A stretch of 64,000 nt of DNA from NC2004 sp050874905. Lineage in GTDB: Bacteria; Bacillota; Clostridia; Lachnospirales; Lachnospiraceae. How positions within the stretch are numbered: position 1 is the stretch's first letter; each line of letters starts with the position of its first letter. Below the pieces are notes generated by a model. It was not told the DNA's origin. It did not search any database and worked only from the letters and a program-made list of their open reading frames with translations. The DNA lies in assembly GCA_050874905.1 (NCBI GenBank), contig JBNMLP010000007.1, positions 1-64,000 of the forward strand, read 5' to 3'. Below are positions 34,440-41,699 of this stretch, piece by piece. The translations under genes and the position numbers were made by a program.

Positions 34440-35435
34440 TTACTGTCCTTTCTTTCCTTCTTTGTCTTCCCTCTTTAGCTCCTTTACTGCATTTAAAAAT
34501 CGTTCGTAAAGTGCGCGGTCTTCAATAGACGGCTCACCCAGACGCGATTCCTTTGGCATATATCCGCCTGCCATCGTAAAATGACCACCTCCATCACCGA
34601 TTCCACTTAGTGCCTTCATCGTCAGATCTCCGGCATGAATTCCCGGCTCCTCACTGCGCACCGAAAACTTGAGTCCCCCGTTTCGCTCTGCATAGATTAC
34701 GGCAATCGTTACCGCATCCAGACGCAAAATAAAATCTGACACCATAGCGATCAGCGCATCCTGGCAATCAAACGGGATTCTCGCCAGACCAATGTAATCA
34801 TAGATCTGGATATTTTCAATGGCAGCTCCATACGCCCTTAAGTCCTTTAACTCCATCTCGTTATTATACATACTCTGCACAAGATCGCGATCCATATAAT
34901 CAAACAGGTAGTCGAGCATCTCAATATCCAGTTTGGTCACTCCGCGATTCATAGAATCCGTGTCCATTTTCAAGCCATAAGAAAGTACGGAAGCTATCTT
35001 TTTGGTCATCGGCACTTTCGCATCCCGGATGTACTGGGCGATCAACGTGGCACAAGAACCGCAGATACGGACATCCTTATATAAGTATTCACAGGATTTC
35101 ACTGTTTTATGATGGTCGATCACTGCTACTTCAATGCCCGGTATATCGGTCAGATTGGCATTGTACTTCTGCCCATCCACCAGAACCACATAATCATCCT
35201 TACGGATCTGCACCTCATCGATCGGACTCATCTCAATGGCAAAGGTAGAGATCATCTTGCTTACACTAATCTTATCCACATTGCCGTTATAACAGATCTT
35301 TGACGGAATACCAAAGTAATCCAGAAAATACTGCAATCCATATGCACTTGCGATTGCATCCGGATCAGGAAAATTGTGTGTCTGAATCCAGATCCGATGC
35401 CCTCTTAATATTTCCAGCAGCTTTTTATAATCCAT
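34440..35435 (-). CDS. DHH family phosphoesterase (NrnA-like nanoRNase / pAp phosphatase)
   Basis: NrnA-type enzymes degrade 2-5-nt RNA and hydrolyse pAp. The 331-residue protein shows the DHH-domain metal motifs DPDAIAS and AVIDHHKTVK, and the C-terminal DHHA1 motif GIGDGGGHFTMAGG. Length is typical of NrnA. The start at 35435 is chosen at the first ATG with a plausible GGGGTG upstream; a longer frame exists but lacks homology. It is the first gene of the six-gene operon, with a promoter at 35476-35504. Confidence 0.87.
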   Translation of the reverse strand: MDYKKLLEILRGHRIWIQTHNFPDPDAIASAYGLQYFLDYFGIPSKICYNGNVDKISVSKMISTFAIEMSPIDEVQIRKDDYVVLVDGQKYNANLTDIPGIEVAVIDHHKTVKSCEYLYKDVRICGSCATLIAQYIRDAKVPMTKKIASVLSYGLKMDTDSMNRGVTKLDIEMLDYLFDYMDRDLVQSMYNNEMELKDLRAYGAAIENIQIYDYIGLARIPFDCQDALIAMVSDFILRLDAVTIAVIYAERNGGLKFSVRSEEPGIHAGDLTMKALSGIGDGGGHFTMAGGYMPKESRLGEPSIEDRALYERFLNAVKELKREDKEGKKGQ

Positions 35436-35475
35436 AGTCTCTTGCACCCCGCATCTAGTTTTGTCAATTAGTCCT

Positions 35476-35504
35476 ATCATAGCACATATTTTAACGTAAA
35501 ACAA
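35476..35504 (-). promoter_or_regulatory. Promoter of the DHH-NSS-pncB-hydrolase-cysQ-aepY operon
   Basis: The minus strand has TTGTTT (35499-35504), 17 bases, TATGAT (35476-35481) with an upstream TGC (extended -10), 41 bp before the start. The -35 region overlaps the U-tract of the upstream terminator structure. Confidence 0.65.
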
Positions 35505-35584
35505 ACCCCCTTTCCCAGCTGACACGCCTCTCCTAAAAAGTGAAACTTTTTAGAGAGGCACCTCATAACCAGAAAAGGGGGTTT
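35503..35584 (-). terminator. Nested inverted repeats after the LRR gene
   Basis: An outer perfect pair AAACCCCCTTT (35503-35513) / AAAGGGGGTTT (35574-35584) encloses an inner 15-bp pair (35526-35541 with 35545-35559, one bulged C, loop GAA). On the minus strand a U-rich tail follows the outer stem, so it can act as the terminator of the LRR gene. The double-stem form is more elaborate than other terminators in this window. Confidence 0.65.
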
Positions 35585-35599
35585 TAAGGGTTTTTTTTA

Positions 35600-36703
35600 T
35601 CATTTTTTTATGATCTTCGCTTTTTTGGAATATTCAAAGCTGTCTGATAAAATCGCTACCTTTTTATTGTGGAATGTCACCTTACCCAGTCGGTTACAAT
35701 ACGCAAATGCTCCGCTTCCGACCTGTCTGACCTGCTTTCCAACTGTCACCTGTCGCAGATTTTTCAAAGAGAAAAACGCATAATCTGCAATCTTTACCAC
35801 CTTATAAGAAATCCCGTTCACCTTGATCGCATTTGGAACAGCAAAAGTAGAGACTTCCTTGTCACACGGATTCAAAAAGACACAGGTGCCCTTCTTCTTG
35901 TCTGAACGTAAGATGCGGTACTGTCCCTTTTTGTAAACGACCTCCTCATCCTCTAACAGCGTGTTATCATCATAACAGTAAGTCAGTTGATTGCGCTTGG
36001 CATAGGCAAGCAGTTTTGATTTTTTGGATACTGTAAGTACAAGCTTTTCACTCGTATCTAAAAACGCATTTTTCCCAATGCTCTTTAACGTTTTCCCTGC
36101 GGTCACGCTCGTAAGCTGGGAGCAGGAAAAAAAAGCATATGCTCCGATCTTACTTGTTTTTGTAATATCCAGATCTACAAGACTCTGGCAGCCTCTGAAA
36201 CCATACTTTCCGATTCGTTTGATTCCACCATTTGTCTGCACATCCACCAGCGAAGCACAATTATAAAATGCGCCGTTTCCAACAGAAGCAATGCTTCCAG
36301 ATGTCTGCACCGTTGTCAGTGCCGCACAATTATAAAATGCATAGGCTCCGACTGTCACCTGAGGTGCCTGCAGCACTACATTTTTCAGTGCCGGGCACTC
36401 TGCAAATGCATATTCCGGCACGGTGCTGATATTAGCCGGAAGTGTGACATTGGTCATCTGTTCCTTTTCCTTAAATGCTCCTTCGGCAATGCTCACCACT
36501 GTCTTTCCATCGATCACAGACGGCACTGTAACATTGGCATCTGTTCCCTGATATGCGGTAATCTCCACTGTAGCTACCGTAACCGCACGGGTCAGATATG
36601 CCGGCTTGGTTGTTTCCTGCGTTTTTTCCTCCTCCGCACGGACTGTCCCCATACTACACAATAGCACGCATCCTAACAATAAACTCAGCCATCGTTTTTT
36701 CAT
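35600..36703 (-). CDS. Secreted BspA-type leucine-rich repeat protein
   Basis: The 367-residue product has a signal peptide (WLSLLLGCVLLCSMGTVRA) and about seven repeats of the BspA/LRR_5 type, each near AFYNCAALTTVQTSGSIASVGNGAF in pattern. A break in the middle (VYKKGQYRILRSD) is followed by two more repeats. Such proteins bind host or neighbouring-cell surfaces. No anchor motif is visible, so it may be released. The ATG at 36703 is preferred over one at 36709 that abuts the ribosome site. The site AAAGGAGGAT occurs twice upstream. Confidence 0.87.
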   Translation of the reverse strand: MKKRWLSLLLGCVLLCSMGTVRAEEEKTQETTKPAYLTRAVTVATVEITAYQGTDANVTVPSVIDGKTVVSIAEGAFKEKEQMTNVTLPANISTVPEYAFAECPALKNVVLQAPQVTVGAYAFYNCAALTTVQTSGSIASVGNGAFYNCASLVDVQTNGGIKRIGKYGFRGCQSLVDLDITKTSKIGAYAFFSCSQLTSVTAGKTLKSIGKNAFLDTSEKLVLTVSKKSKLLAYAKRNQLTYCYDDNTLLEDEEVVYKKGQYRILRSDKKKGTCVFLNPCDKEVSTFAVPNAIKVNGISYKVVKIADYAFFSLKNLRQVTVGKQVRQVGSGAFAYCNRLGKVTFHNKKVAILSDSFEYSKKAKIIKK

Positions 36704-36841
36704 AGTCATCCTCCTTTATCGTATTATAACGATCCTCCTTTGCCTGTTCAGCAATTTCTTTGTTTTATCAAGTATAACACGACAATGAAACCGATGTCTT
36801 TTCACAAATCTTACGAAAACTTACGAATTTCTTAACAGCTG

Positions 36842-37624
36842 CTACTGTTTCTCCTTTTTCTCTTTGATGAGTGCCAACAGATCCGCAATCTCCTCTTCCG
36901 ATAAATGCGTATATTCACTCAACTCTTTCGTTCCCGGTATATGCATTTTTTCCTTTGTCAGTGCCTGCTTTGCATCGTTTAAAAGCTGCGCCCGGCTTAA
37001 CAGTACCTGCTGCCAGTCAGAATCCGCTAACATTTCATCAATGTATTGCTCCATTGCCTGCTTGATCTCATGCTCCAGATACTCTCTGACATTCTCGGCT
37101 GGCTCCTCCTTTAACCGGTTCACCGCAAGGATCAGTGCCATATTGCCCTCCTGCAGTACATCTGACATCGTTACATCCAGTGTCACATAGCGTTTGGCAA
37201 GCTCCAGCACCCGCTCTAAATAGTTCTCGATCACAACGGCTGCCGCTGCATCTTCTCCTGCCAGAAGCGCATCATAATAAGGAAGCAGTTCTTCCTCCTC
37301 CAATTTTTTAATAGTGGCAATATCATCGCAGTACATTTTTACATAAGGGGACTGTAAAAATGCTTTTTCCGCCTCTTTCTGCTGTTTGTTGGATTCCATC
37401 AATTTCTCTTTCGCAGAATCCGTATCATCCGCTTCTTTTTCTTCCTTCTCGTCAGTAAGAGGCTGCTTTTGCAGGTAGGAATAGATCAGCTCCTCCTGTT
37501 CCTTTGATAACTCCATCCCATCAAAATACGTCATAACCTCTTCTCTGCTTAATGGATGGTCACTGATCTTTGCAATCTCCATCACATCATGAAGATTTTC
37601 CATAAATGTCTGTTTGTCTAACAT
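36842..37624 (-). CDS. Degenerate sigma-70-like protein without region 4
   Basis: The 260-residue protein has an N-terminal helical part resembling sigma region 1.1, a charged linker, then a sigma region 2-like stretch: EEEELLPYYDALLAGEDAA, NYLERVLELAKRY, MSDVLQEGNMALILAVNRL. In true sigma factors this is followed by the -10 reading motif with aromatic and WIRQ residues; here it is YLEHEIKQAMEQYI. A region 3-like helix pair (GTKELSEYTHLSEEEIADLLAL) ends the protein. Region 4 is absent. So it may bind RNA polymerase without reading a -35. Function unknown. It lies 57 bp after gltX on the same strand. Confidence 0.6.
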   Translation of the reverse strand: MLDKQTFMENLHDVMEIAKISDHPLSREEVMTYFDGMELSKEQEELIYSYLQKQPLTDEKEEKEADDTDSAKEKLMESNKQQKEAEKAFLQSPYVKMYCDDIATIKKLEEEELLPYYDALLAGEDAAAAVVIENYLERVLELAKRYVTLDVTMSDVLQEGNMALILAVNRLKEEPAENVREYLEHEIKQAMEQYIDEMLADSDWQQVLLSRAQLLNDAKQALTKEKMHIPGTKELSEYTHLSEEEIADLLALIKEKKEKQ

Positions 37625-37645
37625 ATCACTCGCTCCTATAATGAG

Positions 37646-37672
37646 GACACCCGGCAGCAACTACCGGGTGTC
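37646..37672. repeat. GC-rich hairpin between gltX and the sigma-like gene
   Basis: Arms GACACCCGG (37646-37654) and CCGGGTGTC (37664-37672) are perfect, loop 9 bases. On the minus strand, the direction of both flanking genes, no U-run follows, so termination of gltX here is doubtful. It occupies the start region of the sigma-like gene's leader, just upstream of the ribosome site. Confidence 0.6.
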
Positions 37673-37681
37673 TTTTGTTTG

Positions 37682-39145
37682 TTATGCCTGTTTTAACTTC
37701 TCGATTCCAATCGCAATCCGACGCATCGTTTCTTCTTTTCCTAAGATATACATGATCTCAAATGCACCTCCCGGTGTCATCTGCTTTCCGGAAACAGCGG
37801 TACGAAGTGGCCAAAGTCCCATACCATTTTTGATTCCCAGTTCCTTAATGTATTCTATGATATAATCATGCAATGCTTCCTCGCTCCACTCTCCTTCGTA
37901 TGAGAGCAGTTTCTGCTGCATTTTCTCTAAGATCTCCAGTGAATTTTCACTGTTGGTCTTCATTTTTTTATGCGTATATAAAGCAATGTCATAGTCTGGA
38001 AGTGTCTCAAAGAAATCAATGTGCTCGGCAATATCCGGGAATACCTCGATACGGGTTTTCACAAGCTCTGCAATCCGCTTTTTGTCAACATCTTTCGTTA
38101 CCACCGCGTCAATATACGGCTTTGCCATCTCGTAGAAGCGGTCAAAATCCATCTGCTTGATATATTCGCCATTCATCCACTTTAACTTCGTATAATCAAA
38201 CACGGCCGGAGATTTGGACATATGATGGTAATCAAATACTTTTACCAGTTCCTCTAATGTAAAGAACTCCTGATTATCTGTCGGTGACCAGCCAAGCAGT
38301 GCCACAAAGTTCACTACCGCTTCGGTCAGAAATCCCTGTTCGATCAGATCCTCATAAGAAGAGTGTCCGCTTCGCTTGGAAAGCTTCTGATGCTCCTCGT
38401 TGGTGATCAACGGGCAGTGGACATACGTCGGTACTTCCCATCCAAATGCATGATACAAACGATTATACTTTGGAGAAGATGACAAATATTCATTGCCACG
38501 TACTACATGTGTGATTCCCATCAGATGATCGTCGATCACATTTGCAAAATTATAGGTTGGAAATCCATCGGATTTGATCAGGATCATATCATCCAGCTCT
38601 GCATTTGGCACGGTGATTGTTCCATAGATCTCATCCTCAAAGCTGGTTTCTCCCTCTTTTGGTACATTCAGACGGATCACATATGGCTTGCCTGCCGCTA
38701 AATTCGCCTCGATCTCCTCTTTGGAAAGAGAAAGGCAATGCTTGTCATACTGGGTGATCTCCTTGCCATTTCCATCAATATCTGTTTTTAAGGAAGCCAG
38801 ACGCTCCGGAGTACAGAAGCAGTAATAGGCTTCTCCTTTTTCGATGAGCTGCTTGGCATAATCCATGTAAAGTCCGGATTTCACACGCTCACTCTGGACA
38901 TAAGGACCACACCCTTTGTCCTTGTCCGGTCCCTCATCATGAACCAGTCCCGTCTTTTCAAGCGTACGGTAAATAATATCCACCGCACCTTCCACATAAC
39001 GTTCCTGATCCGTATCTTCTATTCTTAAAATGAAATCGCCGCCCTCATGTTTGGCGATCAAGTATGCATAAAGTGCGGTTCGTAAATTACCTACATGCAT
39101 CCGTCCGGTCGGACTCGGTGCAAATCTTGTTCTGATCTTAGCCAT
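37682..39145 (-). CDS. gltX: Glutamyl-tRNA synthetase
   Basis: GltX charges tRNA-Glu (and often tRNA-Gln in bacteria that use the amidation route). The 487-residue class I synthetase has the HIGH-type motif APSPTGRMHVGN at the start, the signature ALYAYLIAKHEGGDFILRIEDTD, and the KMSKS-type KLSKRSG. The C-terminal helical anticodon-binding domain is complete. AAGGAGAAGAAAA precedes ATG. It has its own promoter (39180-39208). Confidence 0.97.
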   Translation of the reverse strand: MAKIRTRFAPSPTGRMHVGNLRTALYAYLIAKHEGGDFILRIEDTDQERYVEGAVDIIYRTLEKTGLVHDEGPDKDKGCGPYVQSERVKSGLYMDYAKQLIEKGEAYYCFCTPERLASLKTDIDGNGKEITQYDKHCLSLSKEEIEANLAAGKPYVIRLNVPKEGETSFEDEIYGTITVPNAELDDMILIKSDGFPTYNFANVIDDHLMGITHVVRGNEYLSSSPKYNRLYHAFGWEVPTYVHCPLITNEEHQKLSKRSGHSSYEDLIEQGFLTEAVVNFVALLGWSPTDNQEFFTLEELVKVFDYHHMSKSPAVFDYTKLKWMNGEYIKQMDFDRFYEMAKPYIDAVVTKDVDKKRIAELVKTRIEVFPDIAEHIDFFETLPDYDIALYTHKKMKTNSENSLEILEKMQQKLLSYEGEWSEEALHDYIIEYIKELGIKNGMGLWPLRTAVSGKQMTPGGAFEIMYILGKEETMRRIAIGIEKLKQA

Positions 39146-39179
39146 TTTTCTTCTCCTTTTTTCTTACACATTCTTATAC

Positions 39180-39208
39180 ATTATAGTAAAACTACTGCCA
39201 CAAATCAA
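39180..39208 (-). promoter_or_regulatory. Sigma-A promoter for gltX
   Basis: The minus strand has TTGATT (39203-39208), 17 bases, TATAAT (39180-39185), 35 bp before the gltX start, inside the 71-bp gap after the TPR gene. Confidence 0.75.
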
Positions 39209-39216
39209 ATACTATT

Positions 39217-40287
39217 TCAGTTTCCGTTATCCTGTCCGACTTCCGCCGCCTTTTCATCCGAAAGCCGCGTGATCAGAAAGTCCACTTCCCGTTTGGCTTT
39301 TTCATCATTTGGCACAAGGGCAAGGTACGCGGTAAAACAATCATAGGCTGAATCAAAATCACCGGATTTTTCTAACACAACCCCCTTTTCATAGGTCAGT
39401 TCTGCCTGAAGTCCGCCCACATCGTTTGCAGCAAGACAGGCATCAATAAGCGGTGCTGCCTGTTCATACTGTCCAAGCTGCATATAACAATAGGCAATCT
39501 TGGCATTGGCAAACGTTGTCGCCCCATGTTGTGATACATAGGCATTTAATAAGGAAAGGGCCTCCTCGTATTTGCCAGACTCTGCAAGGCAGTGCCCCAT
39601 CGCAAGTGAGGCCTCCTGATCGCCCTGATCCTCCTCCAATTTATAGTACGCATAGGCATCTTCATAATTGCCGCTTAAATAAGCAAGCACGGCATAACGA
39701 AGCACCTTGTCCTTTTCGGCACTCGACATCGTTTCAGTATCTTTCTCTTTTTCGTAAGGAGTATCCCCTTCTTCCTTCTTCAAAAGATCATACCCTTTTT
39801 GCGCAGTACTCTTACATTCCGTGATCGCATTTTGCTTCCGGTAAAACTGCGCCAGCATGGCATAATGTGTGCTGGTTGCCTCCTTACATGCGATCGCCTT
39901 TTTATAATAGGTTAATGCCGCCTCCGGTTTATTGAGTTTTTCATAGCAGATTCCCAGGTTCGTGTAAAGATCGATCCCAGTATTATGTAATTCCGGCAGC
40001 TTTTCATAGTAGGTTACAGCTGCTGCATAATCCTCCTGCTTCATCTGCCCATCTGCCAGATAATAGTAAATGTCACGATCCACCTTCTGCGAACCTGCTT
40101 CCTTTTGCTTCAGGGCAAGTGTCAGGCAGTCTGTGGCATTTTCATAATCCCCCATGCGATAGTAGCGGATTCCTTCTTCACGAAGTGTTTCCTTTGCGGA
40201 ATGTGCCCATGAAAAAGAAAGCATGCCATACAACGCCACTGCCAGAACAAAGATGATAAGCAGCACGTTTCTTATTCTTTTACCCAT
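39217..40287 (-). CDS. Membrane-anchored tetratricopeptide repeat protein
   Basis: The 356-residue protein has an N-terminal helix (VLLIIFVLAVALYGMLSFSW) as signal anchor and then at least six TPR motifs. Examples are YRMGDYENATDCLTLAL, YYLADGQMKQEDYAAAV, NLGICYEKLNKPEAAL, and ALAAYLSGNYEDAYAYY-type units. TPR proteins scaffold protein-protein contacts; the partner is unknown. AAGGAGATAGATC precedes ATG. The promoter lies in a 39-bp inverted repeat shared with the diverging AI-2E gene. Confidence 0.85.
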   Translation of the reverse strand: MGKRIRNVLLIIFVLAVALYGMLSFSWAHSAKETLREEGIRYYRMGDYENATDCLTLALKQKEAGSQKVDRDIYYYLADGQMKQEDYAAAVTYYEKLPELHNTGIDLYTNLGICYEKLNKPEAALTYYKKAIACKEATSTHYAMLAQFYRKQNAITECKSTAQKGYDLLKKEEGDTPYEKEKDTETMSSAEKDKVLRYAVLAYLSGNYEDAYAYYKLEEDQGDQEASLAMGHCLAESGKYEEALSLLNAYVSQHGATTFANAKIAYCYMQLGQYEQAAPLIDACLAANDVGGLQAELTYEKGVVLEKSGDFDSAYDCFTAYLALVPNDEKAKREVDFLITRLSDEKAAEVGQDNGN

Positions 40288-40310
40288 GATCTATCTCCTT
40301 TTTTCTCTGA

Positions 40311-40349
40311 AATAGTATACCACATGTCCTTCTTTTGTGATATACTATT
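40311..40349. promoter_or_regulatory. Divergent promoter region with inverted repeat
   Basis: AATAGTATA (40311-40319) and TATACTATT (40341-40349) are perfect 9-bp arms 21 bp apart. The minus-strand TATACT (40314-40319) fits the -10 of the TPR gene and the plus-strand TATACT (40341-40346) the -10 of the AI-2E gene. The two promoters face away from each other and overlap each other's -35 area, so they may be mutually exclusive. Confidence 0.6.
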
Positions 40350-40371
40350 CCCAAAAAATAAGGAGTTTTCT

Positions 40372-41601
40372 ATGGAAGAAAAAACACACTTCAAGCAACT
40401 GGTTCTCGTTGTCGTCATTGGTGTTTTACTCTATTGCGGCATCCAGAATTACAGCCTTTTGATCAAGCTCTTGTCTTACCTGATCAATCTTATCTTTCCG
40501 TTCCTCTTAGGAGGTATCATTGCATTTATCGTCAACGTTCCCATGCGTGCGATCGAGCGGCATCTGCTTTCTGATGTCAAAGCCTTTGACCGTTTCCGCA
40601 GAGGTACTGCTTTTTTACTTACCCTGATCCTCATCATCGGTATTTTTGCTCTGGCATTATTTGTCATTATCCCGGAGCTGAGCAATACCGGAAAAATGAT
40701 CGTTACACAGGTACCTACCGCCTTTGATGCGTTTCAACAATGGCTTTATAAAATCTCCGATCAGATCCCTAATGCCAGACACTATGTGGATCAGTTGGAT
40801 ATTAACTGGAACAGTGTTTCCGACCATGCGATCAAGCTGCTTACTGCAACCGGCTCTACGTTATTCAGTTCCGGTATCAGTATTGTGTCAGGTATCATCG
40901 GCGGCGTTACCACATTTTTGATCGCCTTTGTCTTTTCCATTTATTTGATCCTGCAAAAGGAGCGGTTATCCCGTCAGACCAAACGGCTGCTTTTCGCTTA
41001 TCTGCCACAGAAAAAGGCAGAACGCATCCTTTATATCGCCCGTTTGTCGGATCGCATTTTCAGCAGCTTTTTATCCGGACAATGTATTGAAGCGTTAATC
41101 CTTGGCACCATGTTTTTTGTTACGTTAAGTATCTTAAAATTCCCGTATGCCCTTTTGATCGGTGTGGTCATTGCCCTGACTGCGTTAATCCCGATCTTTG
41201 GTGCTTTTATCGGCTGTGCCGTTGGCATCTTTTTGATCGTCATGGTCAATCCGATGCAGGCAGTCTGGTTCGTAGTGGTCTTTCTGATCCTGCAGCAGGT
41301 CGAAGGAAATCTGATCTATCCGCATGTAGTCGGTGGTTCGATCGGACTTCCATCCATCTGGGTTTTAGCGGCGGTAACTGTCGGCGGCAGCCTTTTTGGA
41401 GTAGCTGGAATCTTATTCTTTATTCCATTATGCTCGGTTCTTTACTCCTTACTGCGGGAATCCGTCAGCCTGCGTCTAAACATTCGTAAACTTGGACCGG
41501 ATGTATGGGATAATCCTCCCGCTCCCCCGGTCAAAAAGCAGCAGGAAAAACCAGCCAAAAAACGTGTGAAAGAAAATACTCCAAAAACTTCAAAGAAATA
41601 A
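40372..41601 (+). CDS. AI-2E transporter family permease (UPF0118)
   Basis: The 409-residue membrane protein has about seven or eight helices with the family core (LILGTMFFVTLSILKFPYALLIG, ALIPIFGAFIGCAVGIF, and PHVVGGSIGLPSIWVLAAV). The C-terminus is a basic tail with KKQQEKPAKK. Despite the name, members have shown mixed functions, including sodium-proton exchange, so no substrate is claimed. The ATG at 40372 follows AAGGAG. An upstream in-frame start at 40324 would overlap the promoter. Confidence 0.88.
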   Translation: MEEKTHFKQLVLVVVIGVLLYCGIQNYSLLIKLLSYLINLIFPFLLGGIIAFIVNVPMRAIERHLLSDVKAFDRFRRGTAFLLTLILIIGIFALALFVIIPELSNTGKMIVTQVPTAFDAFQQWLYKISDQIPNARHYVDQLDINWNSVSDHAIKLLTATGSTLFSSGISIVSGIIGGVTTFLIAFVFSIYLILQKERLSRQTKRLLFAYLPQKKAERILYIARLSDRIFSSFLSGQCIEALILGTMFFVTLSILKFPYALLIGVVIALTALIPIFGAFIGCAVGIFLIVMVNPMQAVWFVVVFLILQQVEGNLIYPHVVGGSIGLPSIWVLAAVTVGGSLFGVAGILFFIPLCSVLYSLLRESVSLRLNIRKLGPDVWDNPPAPPVKKQQEKPAKKRVKENTPKTSKK

Positions 41602-41640
41602 CAAAAAATAAAAGAAACATGAGATAAACCGGAAATGACA

Positions 41641-41672
41641 TGCATTATATCAATAGAGTAATGCAGGTTTTT
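41641..41672 (+). terminator. Weak terminator-like hairpin after the AI-2E gene
   Basis: TGCATTA (41641-41647) and TAATGCA (41659-41665) with an 11-base loop, followed by GGTTTTTC. AT-rich, so only a weak terminator. It may also lie in the leader of the LRR gene at 41700. Confidence 0.45.
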
Positions 41673-41699
41673 CATACAAAATTTTAAGGAGGAGAGAAT

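Noticed and set aside
39146..39216. A T-box leader for gltX
   Set aside because: The gap is 71 bp with a promoter inside; there is no room for a T-box and no T-box sequence.
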